A stretch of 64,000 nucleotides of DNA from Eubacterium coprostanoligenes (lineage in GTDB: Bacteria > Bacillota > Clostridia > Oscillospirales > Acutalibacteraceae). Position 1 is the stretch's first letter. The number at the start of each line of letters is the position of its first letter. Below the pieces are notes generated by a model. It was not told the origin of the DNA. It ran no database searches and saw nothing but the letters and a program-made list of their open reading frames with translations. The DNA lies in contig NZ_FUWW01000003.1 of assembly GCF_900167205.1 (NCBI RefSeq), positions 1 to 64,000 on the forward strand, read 5' to 3'. Of the stretch, positions 53,851 to 62,203 are shown one piece after another. A program made the translations under genes and the position numbers.

Positions 53851-56037
53851 TTATCTTCTGTCGCCACGACGATTATCTCTTCTTGACTTGCGAGGAGCTT
53901 CTTCAATATCATTTTCAGGTGTCATACCCTCAAGTTCAATCAAAGCATCTCTTCTTGAAAGATTGATTCTGCCCTGGTCGTCAATCTCAATGCACTTAAC
54001 GATGATTGAATCGCCAACATTAACAACATCCTCAACCTTTTCTGTTCTCTTAACATCAAGACGAGAAATGTGAACAAGACCTTCCTTGCCCGGAGCAATC
54101 TCAACAAATGCACCGAAGTTCATAATTCTTGTAACAACACCATTGTAGAAAGCGCCAACTTCAGGATCGGTTGCGATAAGCTTAACAACGCCTACTGCAC
54201 CCTCGCACTTTTCTGCGTCAACACCTGAAATGAATACTCTGCCGTCTTCTTCAATGTTAATCTTAACTTCATATTCAGCCTGAATTTCCTGAATAACCTT
54301 GCCGCCCTTGCCGATTACATCGCCAATCTTGTCAGGGTCGATTTGAAGTGTGTACATCTTTGGAGCGTACTTTGAAAGTTCCTTACGAGGCTCGCTGATA
54401 ACAGGGAGCATAATTTCGTCAAGAATGTAATTTCTTGCCTTGTGTGTCTTTGCAAAAGCTTCCTTGATGATTTCAGGAGTAAGACCGTGTACCTTAAGGT
54501 CCATCTGAATTGCAGTGATACCCTTCTTTGTACCTGCAACCTTGAAGTCCATATCGCCATAGAAGTCCTCAAGACCCTGAATGTCAACCATTGTCATAAA
54601 GTCGCCGTAAACGCCCTCATCGCCTGTGATAAGACCGCAAGAAATACCTGCTACAGGAGCTTTAATCGGAACACCTGCTGCCATAAGAGCAAGAGTTGAA
54701 CCACAGATTGAACCCTGTGATGTTGAACCGTTTGAAGAAAGAACTTCTGATACAACACGGATAGCATATGGGAACTCATCAACAGACGGAAGAACAGGAA
54801 CAAGTGCCTTTTCTGCAAGAGCACCGTGACCGATTTCTCTTCTGCCAGGGCCTCTTGACGGCTTTGTTTCGCCAACTGAATATGATGGGAAATTGTAGTG
54901 GTGGATATATCTCTTTTCTGTTTGCTCATCAAGACCGTCAAGGATTTGTGCATCATTCATAGGACCGAGTGTTGCAACTGAAAGTACCTGTGTTTGACCT
55001 CTTGTGAACATACCTGAACCGTGAACTCTTGAAAGAAGGTCGATTTCGGCATTAAGAGGACGAATCTCGTCAATACCTCTGCCGTCAACTCTCTTGTGTT
55101 CATCCTTGAGCCAAGCACGAACAACATGCTTTTGAACAAGATACATAATCTCGTCAATCTTGCCCTCGTTGCCCTCAAAGAGCTCGTCAAACTTCTCGTG
55201 AACTGCATCATAAATAGGAAGAAGAGCCTCATCACGAACATTTTTGTCGTCTGTGTCAAGTGCTTTCTTAACATCCTCAATGCAGAAGTCCTCGATTTGA
55301 GCAAGGATTTCAGGATCAGGATCTGATGATTCGTAAGCGAACTTTGGCTTGCCGATTTCATCAACAATACCCTGAATGAAATTAACAATCTTCTTATTTT
55401 CTTCGTGACCTGCCATAATAGCGTCAAACATTTGCTCATCGCTGATTTCGTTACCGCCTGCTTCAATCATAGCGATAAGGTCTGCTGTTGAAGCAACTGT
55501 AAGAACAAGGTCGCTCTTTGCTCTGTCATCAAGACCCGGGTTGATGACGATTTGACCGTCAACAAGACCGACATTTACGCCTGAAATAGGACCGTCCCAT
55601 GGAATATCCGAAATTGCGATTGCAGCAGATACACCGATCATAGCTGTGATTTCAGGTGAGCAGTCAGGGTCAACAGACATAACTGTTGCAACAACCGAAC
55701 AGTCGTTTCTCAAATCCTTTGGGAACAAAGGACGGATAGGACGGTCGATGCAACGAGATGTGAGGATAGCTTTTTCGGAAGCTCTGCCCTCTCTTCTTTG
55801 GAATGAGCCCGGAATACGGCCAACCGAATACATTTTTTCTTCGTAGTCTACGCTGAGTGGGAAGAAATCAACGCCCTCTCTCGGCTTTGCCGAAGCTGTT
55901 ACATTACACAAAACCTCTGTTTCGCCATAGCGAGCAAGGATTGATGCGTTTGCAAGGCCTGCCATCTTACCTGTTTCAAGGGTAAGTTTTCTGCCGGCAA
56001 GCTCTGTTTCCCATACTTTAAAATTCTTGAAAAACAT
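53851..56037 (-). CDS. pnp: Polyribonucleotide nucleotidyltransferase (PNPase)
   Basis: A 728-residue 3'-5' phosphorolytic exoribonuclease. Two RNase PH-like cores (first with GRIPGSFQRREGRASEKAIL, second with FTRGQTQVLSVATLG and ISCGLITGDEG), then KH (IGDVIGKGGKVIQEI) and S1 (GAFYNGVVTRIMNFGAFVEI), are in the usual order. It ends in an Arg-rich tail (SRRDNRRGDRR). It follows rpsO, the conserved rpsO-pnp order, with a long leader hairpin before it. Confidence 0.98.
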   Translation of the reverse strand: MFFKNFKVWETELAGRKLTLETGKMAGLANASILARYGETEVLCNVTASAKPREGVDFFPLSVDYEEKMYSVGRIPGSFQRREGRASEKAILTSRCIDRPIRPLFPKDLRNDCSVVATVMSVDPDCSPEITAMIGVSAAIAISDIPWDGPISGVNVGLVDGQIVINPGLDDRAKSDLVLTVASTADLIAMIEAGGNEISDEQMFDAIMAGHEENKKIVNFIQGIVDEIGKPKFAYESSDPDPEILAQIEDFCIEDVKKALDTDDKNVRDEALLPIYDAVHEKFDELFEGNEGKIDEIMYLVQKHVVRAWLKDEHKRVDGRGIDEIRPLNAEIDLLSRVHGSGMFTRGQTQVLSVATLGPMNDAQILDGLDEQTEKRYIHHYNFPSYSVGETKPSRGPGRREIGHGALAEKALVPVLPSVDEFPYAIRVVSEVLSSNGSTSQGSICGSTLALMAAGVPIKAPVAGISCGLITGDEGVYGDFMTMVDIQGLEDFYGDMDFKVAGTKKGITAIQMDLKVHGLTPEIIKEAFAKTHKARNYILDEIMLPVISEPRKELSKYAPKMYTLQIDPDKIGDVIGKGGKVIQEIQAEYEVKINIEEDGRVFISGVDAEKCEGAVGVVKLIATDPEVGAFYNGVVTRIMNFGAFVEIAPGKEGLVHISRLDVKRTEKVEDVVNVGDSIIVKCIEIDDQGRINLSRRDALIELEGMTPENDIEEAPRKSRRDNRRGDRR

Positions 56038-56075
56038 ACTTTTACCTCTCTAAATTAATATTTTTATTATATATC

Positions 56076-56159
56076 AAAAGGAGGGCAATAGTAATAAACT
56101 CAAGGCATAAATCTGTGCAATTACGCCCTCAATTTACTACTATTGTTTGCTCCTCCTTT
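56076..56159 (-). promoter_or_regulatory. Long hairpin in the pnp leader
   Basis: AAAGGAGGGCAATAGTA and the matching TACTATTG...CTCCTCCTTT arms form an imperfect stem of about 84 bases just upstream of pnp. Nearby GGCAT...ATGCC-type pairing adds an inner stem. In Escherichia coli a comparable leader stem is cut by RNase III and controls pnp; the same role here is inference. Confidence 0.65.
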
Positions 56160-56165
56160 GGAATC

Positions 56166-56207
56166 AAAAACAAACAGGCAAGCGATGCCAAACAGGTATC
56201 ACTTGCC
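56166..56207 (-). terminator. Intrinsic terminator of rpsO
   Basis: GGCAAG and CTTGCC arms with an inner stem. The minus-strand T-rich tail lies toward 56166. Confidence 0.75.
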
Positions 56208-56216
56208 AACGGATTA

Positions 56217-56513
56217 TTAGTCCTCGTTTTCAGCCATGTTACGCTCAAGAGTGTTACGGATGCCGAGCTTTGCGATAAGTGCACGGTATTCGTTAATATC
56301 CTTCTTGTAGATGTAAGCAAGAAGGTTTCTTCTGTGACCTACCATCTTGAGAAGGCCTCTGCGTGAGTGATGGTCCTTCTTGTGAACCTTGAGGTGCTCT
56401 GTGAGTTCGTTGATTCTCTTTGTGAGAACAGCAACCTGAACCTGTGCAGAACCTGTGTCACCCTCGTGAGTAGCGTATTCAGCCATAATAGCTTGCTTTT
56501 CTGCCTGTGTCAT
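56217..56513 (-). CDS. rpsO: 30S ribosomal protein S15
   Basis: A 98-residue protein binding the 16S rRNA three-way junction. Characteristic blocks are [38 protein letters not shown] and [16 protein letters not shown]. It is about ten residues longer than most. The start at 56513 has AAAGGTGA upstream; an in-frame ATG at 56525 would sit inside that site. Confidence 0.97.
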   Translation of the reverse strand: MTQAEKQAIMAEYATHEGDTGSAQVQVAVLTKRINELTEHLKVHKKDHHSRRGLLKMVGHRRNLLAYIYKKDINEYRALIAKLGIRNTLERNMAENED

Positions 56514-56532
56514 AATTAAAATCACCTTTCAT

Positions 56533-56640
56533 AATAATATTTGCATTGCGAAAAACACAGTAGTGGGCTCGGTGTATGTCGTATCCGACTTGCCCCCAGA
56601 ACCGAGTCATCCGCATTAAGCAAAAAGATTATATCACACA
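56533..56640 (-). promoter_or_regulatory. Putative rpsO leader (S15 autoregulatory type)
   Basis: On the minus strand a -10-like TATAAT is followed by about 100 bases that fold around ACTCGGT/ACCGAG, with an inner GTCGG stem and GC-rich arms. Several Firmicutes control rpsO with such leaders that mimic the S15 rRNA site. The exact fold is not proven here. Confidence 0.45.
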
Positions 56641-56703
56641 AAATCGGATTTGTAAAGAATTATTTTTATCCTTATCAATTCCGAAATTTTGAGTTTAATA
56701 CTT

Positions 56704-57090
56704 TTATTCGGTTATAATTCCAAACAATTCTTTAATTCTGTCATCCTGCTCGGTGAGGTACAAATATCCGAAAAGTGCCTCAACACCTGTTGCGATGTGG
56801 TATTCACCCTGACTTGCGGATTTTGGATTATGCCCCACCTTGGCATTTCTGCCACGCTTATACACTGCGGTTTCCTGCTCGGTGAGAACATCCTTGATTT
56901 TGTCATAAGCCAATGTTTGAGCCTTTGCCGACACAAATTTTACGCTTTCCTTGTGCAAATCATTTACGGGACGGTTTGCATCAAGCACCAAGGTTTCACG
57001 CACAAGCATTTCATAAATGCAGTCGCCGATAAACGCAAGGTTAAGCGGACTGAGTTCGTTTGGATGTGCTTCTTTATCTGTAAATCTCAT
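56704..57090 (-). CDS. mrnC: Mini-ribonuclease III
   Basis: A 128-residue double-strand RNase lacking the RNA-binding domain of RNase III, known to mature 23S rRNA in Bacillus. NLAFIGDCIYEMLVRE holds the first acidic cluster, and ATGVEALFGYLYL the second. Its start codon shares a base with the obgE stop (TAATG), so the two are coupled. In many Firmicutes it follows cysS; here the partner is obgE. Confidence 0.93.
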   Translation of the reverse strand: MRFTDKEAHPNELSPLNLAFIGDCIYEMLVRETLVLDANRPVNDLHKESVKFVSAKAQTLAYDKIKDVLTEQETAVYKRGRNAKVGHNPKSASQGEYHIATGVEALFGYLYLTEQDDRIKELFGIITE

Positions 57091-58364
57091 TACGGAATAT
57101 ACTCGAATTCAATGTCATAAAGGCTGACAATGTCGCCCTCTTGAATCCCTTTCTCTCTTAATGCGTCAAACACGCCACTCTTTTCAAGCACTCTTTGCAT
57201 ATACTGAAGTGCCTCGTAGTCGGTGACATCAATACCCTTGAGAACTCTCGGGAACCACTTCGCCTCAACAAGGTAGTAGCCCTCGTCCTCTTGAGTAATC
57301 TTGAAGCTGTTGTCATCCTCCGGAATGAGTGACTCAAGCGGAATTTCCTCAACATCGTATTCCTTAATCGGAGGAAGCTCCTTGAGCATATTCCAAGTGA
57401 CATTCATCAATTCTTTTGTGCCCTCCATAATCGGCGCACAAATAGAATAGTATTCATAGCCTTTATCGTTGACATATTTTTTGAACTCTTCAATCTGTTC
57501 AGGCTCTGCCATATCAATCTTGTTGCCCGCAACAATCATAGGACGCTCCGCAAGGTCGGGATTGAATTTTTTGAGTTCCTCGTTGATTTTTTCAAAATCA
57601 TCAATCGGATTTCTGCCCTCACTGCCACTGACATCAACAATGTGAATGAGCATTCTGCAACGCTCAACATGGCGCAGGAACTGATGACCCAAACCAACGC
57701 CCTCACTTGCACCCTCGATAAGTCCCGGAATATCGGCAAGAACAAAGCTGTTGCCCTCGCCCATACTTACAACGCCGAGATTCGGCACAAGAGTTGTGAA
57801 GTGGTAATCGCCGATTTTCGGCTTCGCCTGTGAAACAACAGAAATAAGACTACTTTTGCCGACTGACGGATAGCCGACAAGACCGACATCCGCAAGAAGT
57901 TTAAGTTCAAGGCTAACTTCCCACTCCTCGCCCGGAACACCCGGTTTTGCAAAACGAGGAACCTGACGGGTTGAAGTTGCAAAGTGCATATTGCCCCATC
58001 CGCCTTTTCCGCCTTTTGCGGCAACAAAACGCTCCGTTTTGCTCATATCCGCCATAACAGCCTTGCTGTTTGCTTCACGGATGATTGTGCCACGAGGCAC
58101 TTTGATTTCGAGGTCTTGACCTTTTTTGCCGTTGCAACGACCGCCTTTTCCGCCCTCGCCGTTTGGTGCAGAATACTTTCGCTTATATCTGAAGTCGGCA
58201 AGAGTTGCAAGATTGTCGTCAACTACAAAAACAACATCTCCGCCCTTTCCGCCGTCACCGCCGTCAGGACCGCCTGCCGCAACATATTTTTCTCTGTGAA
58301 AGGCAACCGCACCGGCACCGCCGTCGCCGCCTTTGATTTTTATTTTCGCAATATCTACAAACAT
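57090..58364 (-). CDS. obgE: GTPase ObgE/CgtA
   Basis: A 424-residue ribosome-associated GTPase. The glycine-rich Obg domain (about 1-157: GGDGGAGAVAFHREKYVAAG) is followed by the G domain with GYPSVGKSSL (G1), DIPGLIEGAS (G3) and NKID (G4). A C-terminal OCT domain follows (about 345-424), ending DIEFEYIP. Standard length and order. First gene of a two-gene unit with mrnC. Confidence 0.98.
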   Translation of the reverse strand: MFVDIAKIKIKGGDGGAGAVAFHREKYVAAGGPDGGDGGKGGDVVFVVDDNLATLADFRYKRKYSAPNGEGGKGGRCNGKKGQDLEIKVPRGTIIREANSKAVMADMSKTERFVAAKGGKGGWGNMHFATSTRQVPRFAKPGVPGEEWEVSLELKLLADVGLVGYPSVGKSSLISVVSQAKPKIGDYHFTTLVPNLGVVSMGEGNSFVLADIPGLIEGASEGVGLGHQFLRHVERCRMLIHIVDVSGSEGRNPIDDFEKINEELKKFNPDLAERPMIVAGNKIDMAEPEQIEEFKKYVNDKGYEYYSICAPIMEGTKELMNVTWNMLKELPPIKEYDVEEIPLESLIPEDDNSFKITQEDEGYYLVEAKWFPRVLKGIDVTDYEALQYMQRVLEKSGVFDALREKGIQEGDIVSLYDIEFEYIP

Positions 58365-58520
58365 ATTATCACCATTTTAATAATGGGCTGTCAATTATGA
58401 CAACCCCAAAGTTCATGTTCATATATCATTATCATCGGTATCATTATACCAAATATTTTTTATATTATAACAAACACCCACCCCGATTTCAAGGCTTTTG
58501 TACCGCAAAAGTATCAAACA

Positions 58521-58910
58521 TCAATAAAGTTCCCAAAACATTTTGTATAAATCACTGTCAATAATATAAATCCCGTTATACGGCTGTTCAATATAGAATT
58601 TGCCTTTATCCTTATACACAAAAACAGTAGTCTTTTCTGTTTGGGAATTAATTTCAATCCTTATATAATCATTAACATGAGGGGAATCCTGAACGCTCTC
58701 CCTATTCGTTTGTTTGGAATCGGAAAGACCGCTTATCACTTCATCAATCCAAGTTTTATCCGAAGAGTTCACCGTGTTTTCACCGTCAATTACATCAACA
58801 GAAACAACATCACTGCTTTGAGGCAATATAATAGGATTTGCTTTTTTACCGCAAGCAAATAAAGTCAATATTCAAGCAACGCAGATTATTACAGAAAAAC
58901 ATTTTTTCAT
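58521..58910 (-). pseudogene. Lipoprotein gene with an in-frame TGA in its signal peptide
   Basis: ATG 58910 starts MKKCFSVIICVA, then TGA (58874-58872), then ILTLFACGKK and a 100-residue hydrophilic domain ending MFWELY. LFAC is a proper lipobox, so the intact gene would make a secreted, lipid-anchored protein of about 129 residues. The TGA replaces what may have been a Trp or Arg codon. TTG 58868 could restart translation but would lose most of the signal peptide. The outer domain (SQTEKTTVFVYKDKGKFYIE) is not recognised. Confidence 0.7.
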
Positions 58911-59026
58911 AAATACATTTTCCTTTACTGATTTTCTTTATTATAACATAAAAAAATAAAAATCTGTCAAAGAATTTATAAAGAATTTTTACAATATAAA
59001 TTGATTAACTCAAACTTTAAACAAAC

Positions 59027-59068
59027 AAAAAAGCCGAGGGTCTTAAAAATTTAAGACTTTCGGCTTTT
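59027..59068 (-). terminator. Native terminator of the split tRNA-Arg gene
   Basis: AAAAGCCGA and TCGGCTTTT arms with an inner AAGTCTTAAA stem and a T-run on the minus strand, directly after the tRNA 3' half. Confidence 0.82.
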
Positions 59069-59112
59069 GGCATCCCCGACCGGAATCGAACCGATGGCCT
59101 ACTGCTTAGGAG
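59068..59112 (-). pseudogene. 3' half of a split tRNA-Arg(CCT)
   Basis: On the minus strand the sequence runs from CTCCTAAG (anticodon loop) through GCAGT, a T-arm ATCGG/TTCGATT/CCGGT and an acceptor strand to CCA. There is no D-arm or 5' acceptor strand beside it. The missing 5' half is at 62204-62243; joined, the two give a 77-nt tRNA with perfect ACTGC/GCAGT anticodon stem. Confidence 0.85.
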
Positions 59113-59469
59113 AAGCCCCCGAGGGGCATTTTTGACTCCCTGCAAATCCCCGAAAAACCTTGATTTTACTGGCTTTTCCGAGGTTTTGCTGTCAATAAAT
59201 TCTCGTCCAAAACCTGCTAATTTTTCGTGGTTTTTTGCCTTCCTTTTAGCAAGGTATTAGCAAATGCAAAGAAATATGGGAATATGAGTTGTATTTATAC
59301 CGCCGTATTTCAAATTATTTGATGTCAATAGACGGCGGGTAGAAATATTCATAATTTTGGTGTATAATAGGAAATTAAGAGAAAGACAAATTTGAATTTT
59401 ACGGTCAGTAAGGAATGAGTAAAGTTATATGATTGTATTATAAGCGATTTGTTAAATTTTTATAACCAC
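59113..59469. other. Left arm of the element, non-coding
   Basis: Contains a GAAAAACC/GGCTTTTC hairpin, three TTAGCA-type motifs (59215 inverted, 59246, 59256) and AT-rich sequence leading to the ABC-F promoter. No ORF with a ribosome site is seen. Confidence 0.5.
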
Positions 59470-59498
59470 TTGTATTTGCCTGCAATTTATGGTATAAT
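59470..59498 (+). promoter_or_regulatory. Promoter of the ABC-F leader
   Basis: TTGTAT (59470-59475) and TATAAT (59493-59498) with 17-base spacing. Confidence 0.7.
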
Positions 59499-59526
59499 GT
59501 TTTAGAATTTAGAAAGAGGTGGAAAG

Positions 59527-59550
59527 ATGATTAACTTTTCTTGCAAATAA
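59527..59550 (+). promoter_or_regulatory. Leader peptide 1 of the attenuation region (MINFSCK)
   Basis: AGAGGTGGAAAG precedes ATG 59527, and the seven-codon frame ends TAA 59550. Its own sequence (AACTTTTCTTGC) can pair with 59598-59608, so a ribosome stalled on it would free that segment to form the antiterminator. Confidence 0.65.
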
Positions 59551-59674
59551 AATCAAAATATGCGGTAGTGCTATACTTTGGCATTATTGTGTCTATTGCA
59601 AGAAAGTTATATGTCTATCTTACTCAATATAGTGCTGTTGCCACTTTTGCTTAGTGGTGTTATTATGCTATGAC

Positions 59675-59716
59675 GAGCTGCAAGGATAAACTTTCTTGCG
59701 GCTCTTATTTTGTTTT
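59675..59716 (+). terminator. Attenuator terminator in the ABC-F leader
   Basis: GAGCTGCAAG and CTTGCGGCTC arms followed by TTATTTTGTTTT. The alternative partner of the right arm is GCAAGAAAGTT (59598-59608), perfectly complementary to AACTTTCTTGC (59689-59699), which would prevent the terminator. Confidence 0.78.
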
Positions 59717-59727
59717 GGAGGTGCTTT

Positions 59728-59808
59728 ATGAATAGTGCAGATCAGATAGTTACACATGATTCACTCCGTATAGTGTCGGTTCCTTTTGGTGAAATCTATA
59801 CGGAGTAA
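59728..59808 (+). promoter_or_regulatory. Leader peptide 2 and second switch
   Basis: GGAGGTG precedes ATG 59728, and the 26-codon frame starts MNSADQIVTHDSLR and ends FGEIYTE. Inside it ACTCCGTATAG (59763-59773) can pair with CTATACGGAGT (59796-59806), or GTCGGTT (59775-59781) with AACCGAC (59819-59825). The pairings exclude each other, a second control stage before the ABC-F start. Confidence 0.6.
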
Positions 59809-59861
59809 ACATTCACCGAACCGACTTTATATCGTATGACAGGCAAAGGAGGATAATATTT

Positions 59862-61322
59862 ATGTCAATGATTAAAATTGAAAACCTTACGTTTTCATAT
59901 CCGACAAGTTATGATAATGTTTTTGAAAATGTCAGTTTCCAGGTTGATACCGATTGGAAGCTTGGTTTTGTGGGCAGAAACGGACGAGGTAAAACAACCT
60001 TTCTGAATCTTCTGCTTGGGAAATATGAGTATAGCGGAAAAATCCTATCATCCGTACAGTTTGATTATTTTCCTTATCCCGTTTCAGATAAGAATCGTAT
60101 TACAGAGGATATATTGCAGGAGGTTTGCCCACTTGCGGAAGAATGGGAACTTATGCGAGAACTTTCTTATCTTGATGTTGATGTCGATGTGCTTTGGCGA
60201 CCTTTTGAAACACTTTCCAACGGAGAGCAGACAAAGGTTTTGCTTGCCGCTCTTTTTCTTAATGAAGGGCATTTCCTACTGATTGATGAACCTACCAACC
60301 ATTTGGATGCCAAAGCGAGAAAAAGTGTGGCGACATATCTGAAAAAGAAAAAGGGATTCATCTTAGTTTCTCACGATCGTCGCTTTCTTGACGATTGTGT
60401 TGACCATATTCTATCGATTAACCGAGCGAATATCGAAGTGCAAAGAGGAAACTTTTCATCATGGATGTCAAATTTTGAGCGACAGCAAGAATTTGAACTG
60501 GCTCAGAACGAACGTTTGCAAAAGGACATCAGACGATTACAGCAGTCGGCAAAACGCTCTGCAGTATGGTCTGAACGTGTAGAAGCTTCCAAAATTGGGG
60601 CAGGAGATAAAGGTTATGTCGGTCATAAAGCCGCCAAAATGATGAAGCGTTCAAAATCTATAGAAGCGAGACAACAACAGACAATCGAACAAAAATCAGC
60701 ATTGCTGAAAAATGTGGAAACCGCAGAAGCACTCAAGATACAACCGCTTAATTACCATACAGATTTGATTGCATCATTATCGAATGTAGTAGTTTATTAT
60801 GATGGCATTTCAGTTTGTGAACCCGTTTCGTTTGAAATAAGACAGGGAGAACGCATTGTGCTTGATGGAAAGAACGGCAGTGGCAAAAGTAGCCTGTTAA
60901 AGTTGGTAGTCGGGCAGTCCATAGATTATACGGGTACAGTAACACTTGGCTCTGGGCTTGTAATTTCTTATGTGCCACAGGATACATCGTATTTATGTGG
61001 AACCCTTTCCGAGTTTGCAGAAGAAAACAACCTTGATGAAAGTTTGTTCAAGGCAATTCTTAGGAAAATGGACTTTGAGCGTGTACAGTTTGAAAAGGAT
61101 ATTAAAGACTTTTCTGGCGGGCAAAAGAAGAAAGTCCTAATTGCGAAAAGCCTTTGTGAAAAGGCACACTTGTATGTATGGGATGAACCGCTCAACTTTA
61201 TTGATGTGTACTCACGTATGCAGATTGAACAACTCATAACGGAGTTTGCCCCGACCATGCTCCTGGTAGAACATGACAGTGTTTTTCGAGATACTGTGGC
61301 AAGTAAAATTGTGAATATCTAA
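59862..61322 (+). CDS. ABC-F ribosomal protection protein, Lsa-like
   Basis: A 486-residue soluble ATPase with two ABC domains and no membrane part. First Walker A GRNGRGKTT, signature LSNGEQ, Walker B LLIDEPTNHLD. Second Walker A GKNGSGKSS, signature FSGGQ, Walker B YVWDEPLNFID. The ~80-residue basic linker between them (about 200-280) reaches into the ribosome in this family and dislodges bound antibiotics such as lincosamides, pleuromutilins and streptogramin A. The Lsa/Vga-like assignment is by overall likeness. AAAGGAGG lies before ATG 59862. The leader suggests induction by the drug. Confidence 0.9.
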   Translation: MSMIKIENLTFSYPTSYDNVFENVSFQVDTDWKLGFVGRNGRGKTTFLNLLLGKYEYSGKILSSVQFDYFPYPVSDKNRITEDILQEVCPLAEEWELMRELSYLDVDVDVLWRPFETLSNGEQTKVLLAALFLNEGHFLLIDEPTNHLDAKARKSVATYLKKKKGFILVSHDRRFLDDCVDHILSINRANIEVQRGNFSSWMSNFERQQEFELAQNERLQKDIRRLQQSAKRSAVWSERVEASKIGAGDKGYVGHKAAKMMKRSKSIEARQQQTIEQKSALLKNVETAEALKIQPLNYHTDLIASLSNVVVYYDGISVCEPVSFEIRQGERIVLDGKNGSGKSSLLKLVVGQSIDYTGTVTLGSGLVISYVPQDTSYLCGTLSEFAEENNLDESLFKAILRKMDFERVQFEKDIKDFSGGQKKKVLIAKSLCEKAHLYVWDEPLNFIDVYSRMQIEQLITEFAPTMLLVEHDSVFRDTVASKIVNI

Positions 61323-61518
61323 ATTGGTTCTTCCGCAATTTTACGTTTTTCGCTTTAATAAAAATGGAGAATGCTGATTTACACTGGCATTCCAGTATTG
61401 AAAAATTACAAAATACGGATAATTGCGTAAGAACCTCTAAATTAAAATAATTGTATGGGTTAATTCCAGCTTTACAGAGACTCAAATTCCAGTTTGTCGG
61501 ATTTACTCTAAAATTAGC

Positions 61519-61550
61519 AAAGACCGCTTACAAAAGTGTAGGCGGTCTTT
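61519..61550 (+). terminator. Intrinsic terminator downstream of the ABC-F gene
   Basis: AAAGACCGC and GCGGTCTTT arms with a T-containing tail. Confidence 0.8.
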
Positions 61551-61992
61551 ATTCGTGTTCAGATATATTTGATTTTGAACTTTCTTTTCTTGGCTGAAAG
61601 CACCTTGCAAAGAATATCATCTACTGCGTCCGTGTATCTGCCTTGTGCTATCAGGCTGTTCTTCAAACGGATAAGTGATTGCAACACTTTACCGCAATTA
61701 TATAATAATAAAGGACATAGAGGTAGTGTGCGATTGTCGCTTGACCACCCCTAAATGAACGAATTAACAGGGTAACAACCGCCTTGTCCATTAGCAAAAA
61801 TTTTTTCCGTTTTTTTCTTCAATTAGCAGAGAGGGCATTTTCATTAGCAAAATAGCGAAAATCCTGCTAATTTTTATTAGCAAGCCGTCCACCTGAAAGG
61901 CGGACGACATTAGTTCTAATTTCCATTAGCTGACGGTGAATTTGCTAATGAAAATCCGTGAATTTCTCGATTTTTCTCTTTTTCCGTAAAAA

Positions 61993-62036
61993 TGAAAAAA
62001 CGCCGGAAACCCTTGATTTTACTGGGTTTTCCGGCG
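61993..62036 (-). terminator. Terminator of the intact tRNA-Arg
   Basis: GCCGGAAAACCC and GGGTTTCCGGC arms, with a T-run on the minus strand just past the tRNA. Confidence 0.82.
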
Positions 62037-62043
62037 GAGTTTT

Positions 62044-62120
62044 TGGCGTTCCCGAGGTGATTCGAACACCCGACCTACCGCTTAGGAGGCGGTCGCTCTA
62101 TCCAGCTGAGCTACGGAAAC
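62044..62120 (-). tRNA. tRNA-Arg(CCT), complete, inside the element
   Basis: A 77-nt cloverleaf with encoded CCA. Acceptor GTTTCCG/CGGGAAC, D-arm GCTC/GAGC, anticodon stem ACCGC/GCGGT around CTCCTAA (anticodon CCT, reading AGG), T-loop TTCGAAT. The body differs from the split tRNA in the T-arm, D-loop and stems, so it is a separate lineage, not a copy. It lies between the two halves of the host tRNA gene and has its own promoter 20-50 bases upstream. Confidence 0.97.
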
Positions 62121-62138
62121 ATCTTTAAAATCTATTCA

Positions 62139-62167
62139 ATTATAGGTACAAACTTACTCAATGTCAA
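62139..62167 (-). promoter_or_regulatory. Consensus promoter of the element tRNA
   Basis: On the minus strand perfect TTGACA (62167-62162) and TATAAT (62144-62139) with 17-base spacing, 19 bases before the tRNA, within 45 bases of the element end. Confidence 0.88.
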
Positions 62168-62203
62168 TCGCCTTTGCCCGAAAGGCGGTCGTTATAACAT
62201 ATT

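Larger units (their letters stand above)
61323..62043. other. Right arm of the element: decayed coding remnant and TTAGCA repeats
   Basis: On the minus strand 61562-61690 reads CGKVLQSLIRLKNSLIAQGR and on to KRKFKIKYI-stop, the C-terminal end of an unidentified protein whose upstream part is gone. From 61787 to 61949 TTAGCA-type motifs recur at 61790, 61822, 61843, 61865 (inverted), 61876, 61925 and 61943 (inverted), with one more at 61513. Their spacing and location near the end suggest integrase arm sites. Confidence 0.55.

Noticed and set aside
58874-58910. TGA read as tryptophan (alternative genetic code)
   Set aside because: Several intact genes in the window end in TGA at their family-correct C-terminus, so the code is standard.
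62044-62120. Intact tRNA-Arg as a simple tandem neighbour of the split one
   Set aside because: It lies between the two halves of the split tRNA, has its own promoter after the crossover core and its own terminator before the repeats, so it is inside the inserted DNA; kept open only as a check in the finding.
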